Shown here one piece after another: positions 42,230 to 51,102 of a stretch of 64,000 nt of DNA. The position numbers and the translations under genes are program-made. Under the pieces are notes generated by a model. It was not told the DNA's origin and ran no database searches. It saw only the letters and a list, made by a program, of their open reading frames with translations. The stretch is from an uncultured Ruminococcus sp. (GTDB lineage: Bacteria; Bacillota; Clostridia; Oscillospirales; Ruminococcaceae): positions 16,924-80,923 of the forward strand of contig CALEPT010000222.1 of NCBI GenBank assembly GCA_937910385.1, given 5' to 3'. Each line of letters opens with the position of its first letter. Positions within the stretch are counted from its first letter, which is position 1.

Positions 42230-44737
42230 ATGAGACAATACAATGTTACAGGCATGAGCTGTGCTGCTTGCAGTGCAAGGGTAGAAAAGGCTGTTAGCGG
42301 AATCAAAGGCGTTGAATCATGCTCTGTCAGCCTGTTGACAAATACAATGGGCATTGAGGGGACAGTTTCCGATTCAGAGATAATAAAAGCAGTTGAAAAT
42401 GCGGGATACGGAGCTTCTGTAAAAGGCGACAAGCACACTGCTGCATCGATTTCGGATGATGAGCCGTTTAAAGACACTGAAACTCCTGCAATGATAAAAC
42501 GGCTTACAGCCTCTCTTATTTTCCTGATCGCTCTTATGTACATTTCAATGGGACACATGATGTGGGGATTCCCTCTGCCGGGATTTATGGAGGGAAATCA
42601 TGTAATGATGGGTCTCGCGCAGCTTATTCTGGCTGCTGCTGTAATGGTTATAAATCAGAAGTTCTTTATAAACGGATTTAAGGGCTTGATCCACAGAGCG
42701 CCGAATATGGATACTCTCGTTGCGCTCGGTTCCGGAGCTTCATTCATATATAGCACATGGGCACTTTTTGCTATGACCGATGCACAGTTAAAAGGCAATT
42801 CCGACGCTGTTATGAGCTATATGCATGAATTTTATTTTGAGTCAGCGGCGATGATACTCACTCTGATAACTGTAGGAAAGCTGCTTGAAGCTAAGTCAAA
42901 AGGTAAGACCACAAACGCTCTGAAAGGTCTCATGAAGCTTACCCCAAAAACAGCTGTAGTATACAGAAAAGGCATAGAAGAGACAGTTCCTGTAGAGACT
43001 GTAAGAAAAGGTGATGTTTTTGCAGTCAGACCAGGTGAGAGTATCCCCGTGGACGGTGTGGTTATCGAGGGGGCGAGTGCTGTCAACGAATCCGCTCTGA
43101 CAGGTGAGAGTATTCCCATTGATAAGACTGTGGGCTCTCACGTATCTGCCGCTACGATAAATCAGTCGGGCTATCTGAAATGCGAGGCCGTCAGGGTCGG
43201 CGAAGATACTACTCTTTCGCAGATAATAAAAATGGTGACCGATGCGGCTGCGACAAAAGCTCCTATCGCAAAGATTGCAGACAGGGTATCAGGTGTATTT
43301 GTACCCGCGGTCATAGGTATTGCTGCTTTAACGTTCTTGGGTTGGATGTTGATAGACAAAAACCTTGGCTACTCGCTGGCGCGTGCTGTTTCCGTACTTG
43401 TAATAAGCTGTCCCTGTGCTCTGGGGCTTGCTACTCCGGTTGCCATAATGGTAGGAAACGGAGTCGGAGCAAAGAACGGTATACTCTTCAAGACTGCTGT
43501 TTCACTTGAAGAAACCGGTAAAACAACAACTGTAGTCCTTGATAAGACCGGTACGATCACAGCAGGTTCTCCTGTCGTCACTGATATTATTCCAGCGCAT
43601 GAGTACAGCGAAGACGCGCTTTTGGAGCTTGCATATTCTCTTGAAAAAAAGAGTGAACATCCTCTTTCAAAGGCTGTAGCAGCCAAAGCTGAAGAAAAAA
43701 ATATAGATTGCGAGGCTGTAAGTGGATTTGAGGTTTTTGCCGGGAACGGTCTGCGCGGAATTATAGGAGATTCTGTGGTGATCGGAGGAAGCTTGAGCTT
43801 CATTTCTTCAAAGATCAAAATTCCCGAAAGTGCTATCGAAGCAGCTCAGAAACTTTCAGAAGAGGCGAAAACACCGCTGCTTTTTTCAAGAAACGATGTT
43901 TTTGCGGGTATAATAGCGGTTGCCGATACGATAAAAAGCGATAGTCCCGAAGCTATAGCTCAGCTAAAGGACATGGGCATAAGGACAGTCATGCTCACGG
44001 GAGATAACGAGCGCACCGCAAAGGCTATAGCTTCACAGGTGGGTGTTGATGAGGTCATAGCCGGTGTTCTTCCCGACGGCAAGGAGGCTGTAATAAGAAA
44101 ACTAAAAGATACAGGAAGAGTCGCAATGGTCGGAGACGGCATTAACGACGCCCCAGCTCTTACCGCGGCAGATATGGGGATAGCCATAGGAGCGGGAGCA
44201 GATGTGGCTATCGACGCGGCAGACGTAGTGCTCATGAAAAGCAGCCTTTGTGATATTCCTGCGGCTATCAGACTCAGCAGGGCAACTCTGCGAAATATCA
44301 AGGAGAATCTTTTCTGGGCTTTTATATATAATGTTATAGGTATACCACTTGCAGCCGGAGTTTATATAAAGCTTTTCGGCTGGCAGCTTGATCCGATGTT
44401 CGGAGCTGCGGCTATGAGCCTTTCGAGTTTCTGCGTAGTCACAAATGCTCTGCGGCTTAATCTATTCGACCCGTATAATACGAAAAGAGATAAGAAGTCT
44501 AAAGCTGCTCTATCTGACGGAGCAGCCACGGCAAAAACAATATACATTGACGGAATGATGTGCGAACACTGTGAATCTGCCGTGAAGAAAGCTCTTGAGG
44601 GGATTTCTGGCGTAAAGAGTGCAGATGTCAGTCATGAGAAAGGTACTGCTGATGTGTCCTTATTTTCGGAAGTTGGAAATAAGGTATTGAAAAAAGCTAT
44701 AGAGAAAGCAGGGTATAAAGTAACGAGAATAACTTGA
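42230..44737 (+). CDS. copA: Copper-translocating P1B-type ATPase
   Basis: An 835-residue copper exporter. The N-terminal metal-binding domain has GMSCAAC (Cys11, Cys14). Eight membrane helices surround the actuator segment, the transmembrane copper motif SCPCALG, the phosphorylation site DKTGTIT and the hinge GDGINDAPA. A second metal-binding domain with GMMCEHC is at the C-terminus, an unusual place since most CopA proteins have both at the N-terminus. A separate CopZ chaperone gene is absent, and this tail may be a fused one. It is monocistronic. Confidence 0.95.
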   Translation: MRQYNVTGMSCAACSARVEKAVSGIKGVESCSVSLLTNTMGIEGTVSDSEIIKAVENAGYGASVKGDKHTAASISDDEPFKDTETPAMIKRLTASLIFLIALMYISMGHMMWGFPLPGFMEGNHVMMGLAQLILAAAVMVINQKFFINGFKGLIHRAPNMDTLVALGSGASFIYSTWALFAMTDAQLKGNSDAVMSYMHEFYFESAAMILTLITVGKLLEAKSKGKTTNALKGLMKLTPKTAVVYRKGIEETVPVETVRKGDVFAVRPGESIPVDGVVIEGASAVNESALTGESIPIDKTVGSHVSAATINQSGYLKCEAVRVGEDTTLSQIIKMVTDAAATKAPIAKIADRVSGVFVPAVIGIAALTFLGWMLIDKNLGYSLARAVSVLVISCPCALGLATPVAIMVGNGVGAKNGILFKTAVSLEETGKTTTVVLDKTGTITAGSPVVTDIIPAHEYSEDALLELAYSLEKKSEHPLSKAVAAKAEEKNIDCEAVSGFEVFAGNGLRGIIGDSVVIGGSLSFISSKIKIPESAIEAAQKLSEEAKTPLLFSRNDVFAGIIAVADTIKSDSPEAIAQLKDMGIRTVMLTGDNERTAKAIASQVGVDEVIAGVLPDGKEAVIRKLKDTGRVAMVGDGINDAPALTAADMGIAIGAGADVAIDAADVVLMKSSLCDIPAAIRLSRATLRNIKENLFWAFIYNVIGIPLAAGVYIKLFGWQLDPMFGAAAMSLSSFCVVTNALRLNLFDPYNTKRDKKSKAALSDGAATAKTIYIDGMMCEHCESAVKKALEGISGVKSADVSHEKGTADVSLFSEVGNKVLKKAIEKAGYKVTRIT

Positions 44738-44774
44738 TGCTGAACCGTAATGTTCAGTGACAACTAAAGAATAT

Positions 44775-44812
44775 TAGCCCAAGGGGGATCGTTACAGATC
44801 CTCCTCGGGCTA
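44775..44812. terminator. Hairpin between convergent copA and pyrE
   Basis: TAGCCC-AAGGGGGATC pairs with GATCCTCCT-CGGGCTA around GTTACA. T-runs are weak on either strand, but the position between converging genes suits a terminator. Confidence 0.65.
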
Positions 44813-44851
44813 TAAAATTCCATGCTATCTGTACTTGGTCCAGACGAGTTT

Positions 44852-45502
44852 TTAGATTCCGTATGTGCTTCTGTACTCGAGCATTTTATCGAGATATTCC
44901 TTGCCGGGGACTATATCATTGCGTATTGCCTCGATGATATCCTCTATGTTCACAATAGAATAGACTGTAATGCCAAAGTCTCGCTTGGCTTCCTGGACAG
45001 CAGAGAGCTCGCCCGTACCCTTTTCCATGCGGTCAACAGTGATGACCATACCTGATACGTCCACGTCTGCCGCAGCCTTTAGCTTAGGCAGAGTCTCTCT
45101 GAGGGCTTTTCCGGAAGTCATGACATCGTCGATGATGAGCACCTTTTCACCGTCAGAAAGATTTTTCCCGACGAACATACCGCCTTCGCCGTGATCCTTT
45201 ACCTCTTTGCGGTCGAAGCAATATGAAACGTCGATACCAAACTTGTTGCTGAGAGCCACAACAGCTGAAACAGCAAGCGGAATGCCCTTATATGCAGGAC
45301 CAAAGAGAGTTTCTACAGGTATATTGTTATCATGTATGCATTCCGCATAATATTCTCCGAGCTTAGCAAGCTGAGCTCCTGTTTTGTAGTTTCCGCAGTT
45401 GATGAAATAAGGTGCTTTTCTGCCGCTTTTAAGCGTGAATTCACCAAATGTGAGAACACCGCAGTCCACCATAAATTTTATAAAGCTTTCTTTGTACGTC
45501 AT
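44852..45502 (-). CDS. pyrE: Orotate phosphoribosyltransferase
   Basis: A 216-residue enzyme adding PRPP to orotate in UMP synthesis. The PRPP-binding motif is VLIIDDVMTSGKA, with GPAYKGIPLA and FDRKEVKDHGEGG for substrate binding. GGAGG precedes the ATG. It is separated from other pyr genes and sits 18 bases downstream of a zinc-ribbon gene, so the two are probably co-transcribed. Confidence 0.95.
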   Translation of the reverse strand: MTYKESFIKFMVDCGVLTFGEFTLKSGRKAPYFINCGNYKTGAQLAKLGEYYAECIHDNNIPVETLFGPAYKGIPLAVSAVVALSNKFGIDVSYCFDRKEVKDHGEGGMFVGKNLSDGEKVLIIDDVMTSGKALRETLPKLKAAADVDVSGMVITVDRMEKGTGELSAVQEAKRDFGITVYSIVNIEDIIEAIRNDIVPGKEYLDKMLEYRSTYGI

Positions 45503-45520
45503 TTTTTTACCTCCGTAAAA

Positions 45521-45877
45521 TTATTTTGTCACAAAAACGAAGCCGCAGAACGGACATCGCGGATAGTCGATATCCATTTCCTGTCCGCAATCCGGGCATG
45601 ATTTTGAAGGGAGTACGTCAACGTTATCATCAAGATCAGCATTGAATCTGCCGACAAAGCCGCCTGTAGGTCGGGTAGCAGGGAACACGCCGACGAGCAG
45701 TCCGCAATCCGGGCAGTAATATCCGAGCGTTGAATCCTGTGGAGTCTCGCAGTATTTCTGTCCGTCTTTGTACCATGCAGCCATAGGATATGCGTAATAG
45801 AAGCCCTTGTCAACGCTGTGCTGTTCCATTTTAAAATCGCCTTGGATCATAGGACGGCGGCATCTTCCGCATATCAT
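45521..45877 (-). CDS. Zinc-ribbon protein, unknown function
   Basis: A 118-residue protein, not recognised at family level. Three pairs of Cys-x-x-Cys are seen at the N-terminus (CGRC), in the middle (CPDCG) and at the C-terminus (CPDCGQEM with CPFCGFVF), consistent with two zinc-binding units. AAGGAG precedes the ATG. It leads the pyrE operon, but the relation to pyrimidine synthesis is unclear. Confidence 0.75.
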   Translation of the reverse strand: MICGRCRRPMIQGDFKMEQHSVDKGFYYAYPMAAWYKDGQKYCETPQDSTLGYYCPDCGLLVGVFPATRPTGGFVGRFNADLDDNVDVLPSKSCPDCGQEMDIDYPRCPFCGFVFVTK

Positions 45878-45908
45878 ACTAACAACTCCTTTTCATTAAG
45901 TATAATAT

Positions 45909-45937
45909 ATTATAACATATGGGCTGCAAAAAAGCAA
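45909..45937 (-). promoter_or_regulatory. Promoter for the zinc-ribbon/pyrE operon
   Basis: On the minus strand, TTGCTT (45932-45937), a 17-bp spacer and TATAAT (45909-45914). No PyrR-type leader or attenuator was seen in the short leader. Confidence 0.7.
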
Positions 45938-46037
45938 GGTGCGCGATCTAAATTAGTAATAACTATTCATTGTTTCATGTGCTTTGTGCAAAAACATGAT
46001 TATTTACAGATGGATATAAGAAAATTCTGCAATACCC

Positions 46038-46066
46038 TTGAAATTTCATAATTTACATGTTAAAAT
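46038..46066 (+). promoter_or_regulatory. Promoter of the DUF896 - cdd - radical SAM operon
   Basis: A -35 TTGAAA (46038-46043), 17-bp spacer and -10 TAAAAT (46061-46066), 37 bases before the first gene. Confidence 0.65.
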
Positions 46067-46103
46067 TAATTTATATTAAGAGTGAAAGCAGCAGGTGAGC
46101 TAA

Positions 46104-46316
46104 TTGGAACAGAAAAAGATCGACAGGATAAACGAGCTTGCGCGCAAGGCAAAGGCTGAGGGACTTACGGAAGCTGAAAAGGAAGAACAGACCGAACTCA
46201 GAAATGAATACCGCGCGTCCGTAACGGGAAATCTTATGCAGCAGCTCGAGAATACATATATCATGACTCCGGACGGCAAGAAGCACAAGGTGGGTCACGG
46301 AGGTAAAAGATCATGA
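46104..46316 (+). CDS. DUF896 (YnzC-like) small helical protein
   Basis: A 70-residue protein of the DUF896/UPF0291 family: a helical hairpin with RINELARKAKAEGLTEAEKEEQ followed by a charged C-terminus. Function is unknown in the family. The start is TTG 46104 with AGGTGA five bases upstream. It overlaps cdd by four bases (ATGA). Confidence 0.9.
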   Translation: MEQKKIDRINELARKAKAEGLTEAEKEEQTELRNEYRASVTGNLMQQLENTYIMTPDGKKHKVGHGGKRS

Positions 46317-46705
46317 CTAACGGAGAGCTGCTTGATATGGCAATAGCTGCCGCCAAGAATTCTTATAGTAAGTACTCGCGGTTTCGTGTGGGAGCAGCTC
46401 TTTTAACGGCAGATGGCAGAGTGTTCACGGGCTGCAATATCGAAAACGCCTCATACTCATTGACCAACTGTGCGGAGCGGACTGCCGTATTCAAGGCGGT
46501 CTCCGAGGGGTGTACCGAGTTCAGGGCAATAGCCATAGCGGGTAGTCCGAGTGACGATTTCACCAAGCCCTGCACTCCGTGCGGAGCGTGTCTGCAAGTG
46601 CTTTCGGAGTTTTGCACGGGAGACTTCGTGATAGTGCTCTCGAACGGCTTTTTCCGGCTTTCGGATCTGCTTCCTAAGCGCTTTACCGAGGACAGCATGA
46701 AATGA
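46313..46705 (+). CDS. cdd: Cytidine deaminase
   Basis: A 130-residue zinc enzyme of pyrimidine salvage. The active-site pair is CAERTAVFKAV (Cys ligand and catalytic Glu) and PCTPCGACLQ (two Cys ligands). Translation is coupled on both sides by four-base overlaps. Confidence 0.95.
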   Translation: MTNGELLDMAIAAAKNSYSKYSRFRVGAALLTADGRVFTGCNIENASYSLTNCAERTAVFKAVSEGCTEFRAIAIAGSPSDDFTKPCTPCGACLQVLSEFCTGDFVIVLSNGFFRLSDLLPKRFTEDSMK

Positions 46706-47160
46706 CAGAAATTGTGATGATAACCGATAACAAGCGCAAATATATGGAGCTTTTGCTTCTTGCGGATGAGCAGGCGGAAATGATAGAAAAATACCTTGAC
46801 AGGGGAGAGATGTTCGCGCTTATAAAGGATAGAGAGGTCTGTGCGGTGTGTGTGCTGACCGACGAGGGCGGCGGAGTCTGCGAGCTGCAGAATATCGCGG
46901 TAAAGCCCGAATTCCAGCGGCGTGGCTATGGCAGACAGCTAATTGGATTTGCTGTGGAGCATTGCCGCGGCAGATACGAAAGATTCATTGTCGGCACGGG
47001 GGAAAGTCCGCTGACCGTACCTTTTTATGAGAACTGCGGTTTTGTGTACGCTCACAGAGTCAGGGGCTTCTTTACCGAAAACTACGACCACCCTATTTAT
47101 GAAGCGGGTGTTCTTCTAACAGATAAGGTTTATTTTGAAATGAAGCTGACGGAGGTTTGA
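46702..47160 (+). CDS. GNAT-family N-acetyltransferase
   Basis: A 152-residue acetyltransferase. The acetyl-CoA binding motif A is QNIAVKPEFQRRGYGRQLI, with the following beta bulge VPFYENCGF. The substrate is unknown. It overlaps cdd by four bases and ends directly before the radical SAM gene. Confidence 0.85.
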   Translation: MTEIVMITDNKRKYMELLLLADEQAEMIEKYLDRGEMFALIKDREVCAVCVLTDEGGGVCELQNIAVKPEFQRRGYGRQLIGFAVEHCRGRYERFIVGTGESPLTVPFYENCGFVYAHRVRGFFTENYDHPIYEAGVLLTDKVYFEMKLTEV

Positions 47161-49011
47161 ATGTTAAGAGAAAAAATTGAAAAGCACCTGCTTTCCGTGC
47201 AAAAGCCCTCGCGTTACATCGGCGGCGAGGTCGGGAGCGTTGTTAAGGACAAGTCGAAGGTAGACGTGCGGTTCGCATTCTGCTTCCCCGATACATATGA
47301 CATAGGAATGTCGCACCTGGGCATGAAGATACTTTACGCGCTGAAAAACGCGAGGGATAATTACTGGTGCGAGCGCGTCTTTGCGCCCTCCGAGGACTTT
47401 GAGGCGATAATGCGTGAAAATCACATACCACTTTATGCCCTTGAAAGTCTCGATCCGATAAAGGACTTCGACTTCATAGGCTTCACAATGCAATACGAGC
47501 TCTCCTATACGAATGTTCTGAATATGCTCGACCTCGCGGGCATACCGATATTTGCAAAGGACAGGACGGAGGAGCTTACGCAGATAGTCATTGCAGGTGG
47601 ACCATGCGTATGCAATCCCGAGCCGCTTGCGGATTTCTTCGACCTTTTCGTGCTTGGCGAGGGCGAGGAGGTCAATCTTGAGATAATGGATCTTTACCTG
47701 GAGATGAAGCAGCAGGGATCTTCGCGCCTTGATTTTCTTCGTAAAGCCGCGCGGATAGAAGGCGTTTATGTGCCGCAGTTCTATCATTTCTCCTACAAAG
47801 GTGATGGCACTATTTCAAAGGTAGAGGCAACTGACGGAGCTCCGTCTATAGTCAGAAAGAGGATAATCAAGGACTTTGACAAGGTGTTCTACCCTGATAA
47901 TTTTGTCGTGCCCTTTACCGAGATAGTCCACGACCGCGTTTCCGTTGAGGTACTGCGCGGCTGCATACGCGGCTGCCGTTTCTGTCAGGCGGGCTTTATA
48001 TACCGCCCGTTTCGCGAAAAAAGCACAGATACGATAGTCGGTGAGACCAAGGCACTATGCGAAAACACGGGCTATGATGAGGTGTCGCTTGCATCGCTCA
48101 GCACGAGCGATCATTCTGACATAGACTCCATGCTCGCGGAGCTGATAAACTACACAGCCGCCGAGAGAGTAAATCTCTCACTCCCGTCGCTGAGAATGGA
48201 CAACTTTTCCGAGTCGCTCCTTGAAAAGATAAAGCGCGTTCGCAAAAGCGGACTCACCTTTGCTGCCGAGGGCGGTACTCAGCGTCTGCGCGACGTTATA
48301 AACAAAAACGTCAGCGAGGAGGAGATAATGAAGACCTGCCGCATAGCCTTTGAGGGCGGCTATTCTACTGTGAAGCTCTACTTTATGATGGGACTTCCTA
48401 CAGAGACCGATGAAGACATAGTGGGAATAGCGGAGCTTGCGCAGAGAGTCGTTGATCTTTTCTACAGTATAGAGAACCGCCCTAAGGGAAAGGGCGGAGT
48501 GCAGGTCTCTGTGAGCTGCGCGACCTTCGTTCCAAAGCCGTTCACACCATTCCAGTTTGAGCCGCAGGATACGCAAGAGATGATAGAGCACAAGCAGCAG
48601 CTCCTTGTTTCATCGGTCAAGTCAAAGAAGATAAAGGTCAGCTGGCACGATCCGAACGTCAGCATACTTGAAGCTGTACTTGCAAAGGGTGACAGACGTC
48701 TTTGTCCTGTGGTATATACCGCGTGGAAGAAGGGCTGTAAGTTCGACAGCTGGAGCGAATATTACAAATTTGACAAATGGCTTGAGGCGTTCGGGGAGTG
48801 CGGAGTCGATCCTGCATTTTACGCAAACAGACGCTTTGATTATGACGAGATACTGCCTTGGGATCACCTTGACTATCTCGTTTCAAAGGAATTTTTTATC
48901 CGCGAGAACAAGCGCGCCCGAGCAGCGCAGACAACTCCGCATTGCCGACAGAGCTGCTCGGGCTGCGGAGTGAATATCAAGGTCGGGAGGGAATGCTTTG
49001 ATAAAGCTTAG
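47161..49011 (+). CDS. B12-binding-type radical SAM protein (TIGR03960 family)
   Basis: A 616-residue radical SAM protein. An N-terminal B12-binding-like domain (DIGMSHLGMKILY) precedes the radical SAM motif in RGCIRGCRFCQAGF. An additional cysteine set is at the C-terminus (CRQSCSGCGVNIKVG). The family is almost always next to, or fused with, the DUF2344 gene, as here. A role in tRNA or ribosome modification is suspected but unproven. The start abuts the preceding stop; the downstream gene overlaps it by 14 bases. Confidence 0.92.
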   Translation: MLREKIEKHLLSVQKPSRYIGGEVGSVVKDKSKVDVRFAFCFPDTYDIGMSHLGMKILYALKNARDNYWCERVFAPSEDFEAIMRENHIPLYALESLDPIKDFDFIGFTMQYELSYTNVLNMLDLAGIPIFAKDRTEELTQIVIAGGPCVCNPEPLADFFDLFVLGEGEEVNLEIMDLYLEMKQQGSSRLDFLRKAARIEGVYVPQFYHFSYKGDGTISKVEATDGAPSIVRKRIIKDFDKVFYPDNFVVPFTEIVHDRVSVEVLRGCIRGCRFCQAGFIYRPFREKSTDTIVGETKALCENTGYDEVSLASLSTSDHSDIDSMLAELINYTAAERVNLSLPSLRMDNFSESLLEKIKRVRKSGLTFAAEGGTQRLRDVINKNVSEEEIMKTCRIAFEGGYSTVKLYFMMGLPTETDEDIVGIAELAQRVVDLFYSIENRPKGKGGVQVSVSCATFVPKPFTPFQFEPQDTQEMIEHKQQLLVSSVKSKKIKVSWHDPNVSILEAVLAKGDRRLCPVVYTAWKKGCKFDSWSEYYKFDKWLEAFGECGVDPAFYANRRFDYDEILPWDHLDYLVSKEFFIRENKRARAAQTTPHCRQSCSGCGVNIKVGRECFDKA

Positions 49012-49651
49012 AGCGATATTTGAGAAAAAAGGACGCGCAAAATATATCTCTCACCTTGACCTGAACCGCTGTATGCTGAGGACATTCAGGCGTTCGGGTC
49101 TGCCAATATGGTACACTGAGGGCTTCAATCCACACCCTTACTATTCATTTGCGTTAGCTCTTTCGCTCGGATATGAGAGCTCGTGTGAGGTACTCGACTT
49201 CAATCTGAATGATGAGTTGCCGCTTGACGAGGTCAGGGAAAGGCTCAATGCTGTGATGCCTGAGGGCATGAGAGTGCTATCCGTTGCGGAACCGAGACTG
49301 AAAATAACTGCTATTACCTCGGCGGAGTACAGCTTTTCTCTCAAAACTCCGTCGCCGAACGAGCTCCGTGCAGCTATTGAGCAGTTTCTGTCACAGGATA
49401 GCATACTCATAGATAAAAGGACAAAAAAGGGCATGAAGACAGTTGACATAAAGCCGGATATCGACGTAAGGAGCGTTTCGTGCACTGATGATTCAGTGGA
49501 TATGTCCATGTGCCTGCCAGCGGGAACTCAGACGAATTACAATCCGTCGCTGTTCATCGACGCGCTGAAAAGCTTTACTGAGCTGCACTTTGAGGCGGTA
49601 AATATATGCCGAACGGGAATTTTTTGCGAAAATAGTGAAATTTTTTCATAA
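48998..49651 (+). CDS. Radical SAM-associated DUF2344 protein (TIGR03936)
   Basis: A 217-residue partner of the upstream radical SAM protein. The conserved KKGRAKYISHLDLNRC start and GFNPHP segment identify the family. It starts at TTG 48998 inside the previous gene, with GGGAGGG about seven bases upstream. In many Clostridia this pair precedes rng and rplU; here it precedes rplS instead. Confidence 0.9.
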   Translation: MIKLRAIFEKKGRAKYISHLDLNRCMLRTFRRSGLPIWYTEGFNPHPYYSFALALSLGYESSCEVLDFNLNDELPLDEVRERLNAVMPEGMRVLSVAEPRLKITAITSAEYSFSLKTPSPNELRAAIEQFLSQDSILIDKRTKKGMKTVDIKPDIDVRSVSCTDDSVDMSMCLPAGTQTNYNPSLFIDALKSFTELHFEAVNICRTGIFCENSEIFS

Positions 49652-49657
49652 AAACAC

Positions 49658-49686
49658 TTGCAATTTTCTTTAAAGTATGGTATAAT
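49658..49686 (+). promoter_or_regulatory. Promoter of rplS
   Basis: A -35 TTGCAA (49658-49663), 17-bp spacer and perfect -10 TATAAT (49681-49686). The predicted transcript has a 5' leader of about 205 bases. Confidence 0.8.
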
Positions 49687-49692
49687 ATCAAA

Positions 49693-49885
49693 GCATTTGA
49701 GTTCCGTCTGCCCTTAAACGACAGATGAGAGTTAATGCCGAAAGACATTAAATCGGATAGTCCGCTGCCTGAAAAGCCGATGATTCGGCACTTGTACTAA
49801 GGTACACTTTTGTTATGTTATTTTCTGCATCAGCCGAATGCTGAACGGCTTTTGCGGGACAGGTAAGAATGTTCGGAAATTTTAG
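49693..49885 (+). ncRNA. Structured rplS leader with mutually exclusive hairpins
   Basis: The long leader folds into several stems: CGTCTG/CAGATG (49705-49727), TTAATG/CATTAA (49732-49751), GCCGA/TCGGC (49776-49789), TGTAC/GTACA (49793-49806) and AGCCG/CGGCT then TTT (49832-49852). ATTCGGC (49783-49789) can also pair with GCCGAAT (49833-49839), which would disrupt the last, terminator-like hairpin. This is the layout of an attenuator, probably sensing ribosomal protein L19. It may correspond to the known L19 leader class, which could not be checked here. Confidence 0.5.
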
Positions 49886-49897
49886 GAGGAAATTAAA

Positions 49898-50242
49898 ATG
49901 GATGCACTCAAACTGATCAGCGAATCAAGCATGAAGGAAAATGTTCCTGAGTTCAACGTAGGTGATACCGTAAAGGTACACGTTCAGATCAAGGAGGGCG
50001 ACAAGAGCCGAATCCAGATCTTTGAGGGAACTGTTATCGCCAAGAAGCACGGCGGTATCAACGAGACATTTACCGTAAGACGTGTTGCTCACGGTTGCGG
50101 TATCGAGAGAGTATTCCCCGTACATTCGCCTGCTGTTGACAAGGTAGAGGTCGTAAGACGCGGTAAAGTCCGCAGAGCTAAGCTCTACTACCTCAGAGAC
50201 AGAGTCGGCAAGGCTGCTAAGGTCAAGGAACAGATCAGATAA
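49898..50242 (+). CDS. rplS: 50S ribosomal protein L19
   Basis: A 114-residue ribosomal protein at the 30S-50S interface. The segments [37 protein letters not shown] and the basic [11 protein letters not shown] are typical. AGGAGG precedes the ATG. It begins the rplS-lepB-rbgA-rnhB-yraN gene order conserved in Firmicutes. Confidence 0.97.
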   Translation: MDALKLISESSMKENVPEFNVGDTVKVHVQIKEGDKSRIQIFEGTVIAKKHGGINETFTVRRVAHGCGIERVFPVHSPAVDKVEVVRRGKVRRAKLYYLRDRVGKAAKVKEQIR

Positions 50243-50299
50243 ACGATTGCTGAATGAGCTCAGGCGGCTGTGCTGCCTGACTCATCTCCTTTCCTTCGA

Positions 50300-50320
50300 G
50301 GGACTTAAAGTCCCTTTTTT
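50300..50320 (+). terminator. Terminator after rplS
   Basis: GGGAC (50300-50304) pairs with GTCCC (50310-50314), followed by six T. An additional imperfect hairpin (ATGAG..CAGGC / GCCTGACTCAT, 50254-50285) precedes it. Confidence 0.75.
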
Positions 50321-50346
50321 GCTACATTTATCAAAATATAAATGCC

Positions 50347-50365
50347 ACAGGGAAGATCTCCCTGT
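50347..50365 (+). other. Hairpin before the first signal peptidase gene
   Basis: ACAGGGA pairs with TCCCTGT around AGATC, just upstream of the AGGAGG ribosome site. No promoter was seen, so read-through from rplS may drive the downstream genes and this hairpin could mark an RNA-processing point. Confidence 0.4.
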
Positions 50366-50382
50366 TATGCAGGAGGTATATT

Positions 50383-51102
50383 ATGTCGGAAAATTTGGAA
50401 AACGAAAAGCTTGATGAAGAGACAGAGCAGGAAGCTGCAGCCGAGCAGTCCGAGAGCGTATCGGATGGCGGTGAGAATGCTCCTGCCGAAAACGCCGATA
50501 CCTCCGCGGTATCGAAGAATATACTCAGTGATATAGTCGATATAGTAGAGTCAACTCTCATTACAGTATTTGTAATAGTTATGATATTTACTTATCTCCT
50601 GCACCCTGTCAATGTTGTGGGACATTCCATGGAGAATACTCTCTTTGACAGCGACAGGATATTTATGACGACTATATATACGGGAATATCCTACGGTGAT
50701 ATAGTAATCATAAACAACGACGCGGCATATCTGCTTGATGAGAACAATAACGTTGTCAAAAAGGACATCACCAATTCCAGACTTAATGAGTGTATTATAA
50801 AGCGGGTTATTGCAGAGCCCGGACAAACAATTTCAATAGACGCTGCTACGGGAGATGTCAGCATTGACGGTACCGTCCTTGACGAGCCGTATATAAAAGA
50901 ACTCACCAGAGGGACCGGAGTTTTTGAATATCCGCTCACTGTTCCTGAGGGATATTATTTCGTAATGGGCGATAACAGAAATAATTCTTCCGACAGTCGC
51001 GACGGAGATGTCGGCTTTATAAAAAAGGAGCAGATATACGGTAAGGCTGTCCTCAGATATTCACCACTCAAAGATTTCAAGTTTCTCTTTTTCAGTAAAT
51101 GA
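50383..51102 (+). CDS. lepB: Signal peptidase I (first of tandem pair)
   Basis: A 239-residue membrane protease that removes signal peptides from secreted proteins. The long acidic cytosolic N-tail (1-48) precedes one membrane helix (about 55-73). The catalytic Ser82 is in GHSMENTL and Lys140 in IIKRVIAEPG. The later MGDNRNNSSDSR segment is conserved. AGGAGG precedes the ATG. It overlaps a second, divergent peptidase gene by four bases. Confidence 0.95.
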   Translation: MSENLENEKLDEETEQEAAAEQSESVSDGGENAPAENADTSAVSKNILSDIVDIVESTLITVFVIVMIFTYLLHPVNVVGHSMENTLFDSDRIFMTTIYTGISYGDIVIINNDAAYLLDENNNVVKKDITNSRLNECIIKRVIAEPGQTISIDAATGDVSIDGTVLDEPYIKELTRGTGVFEYPLTVPEGYYFVMGDNRNNSSDSRDGDVGFIKKEQIYGKAVLRYSPLKDFKFLFFSK

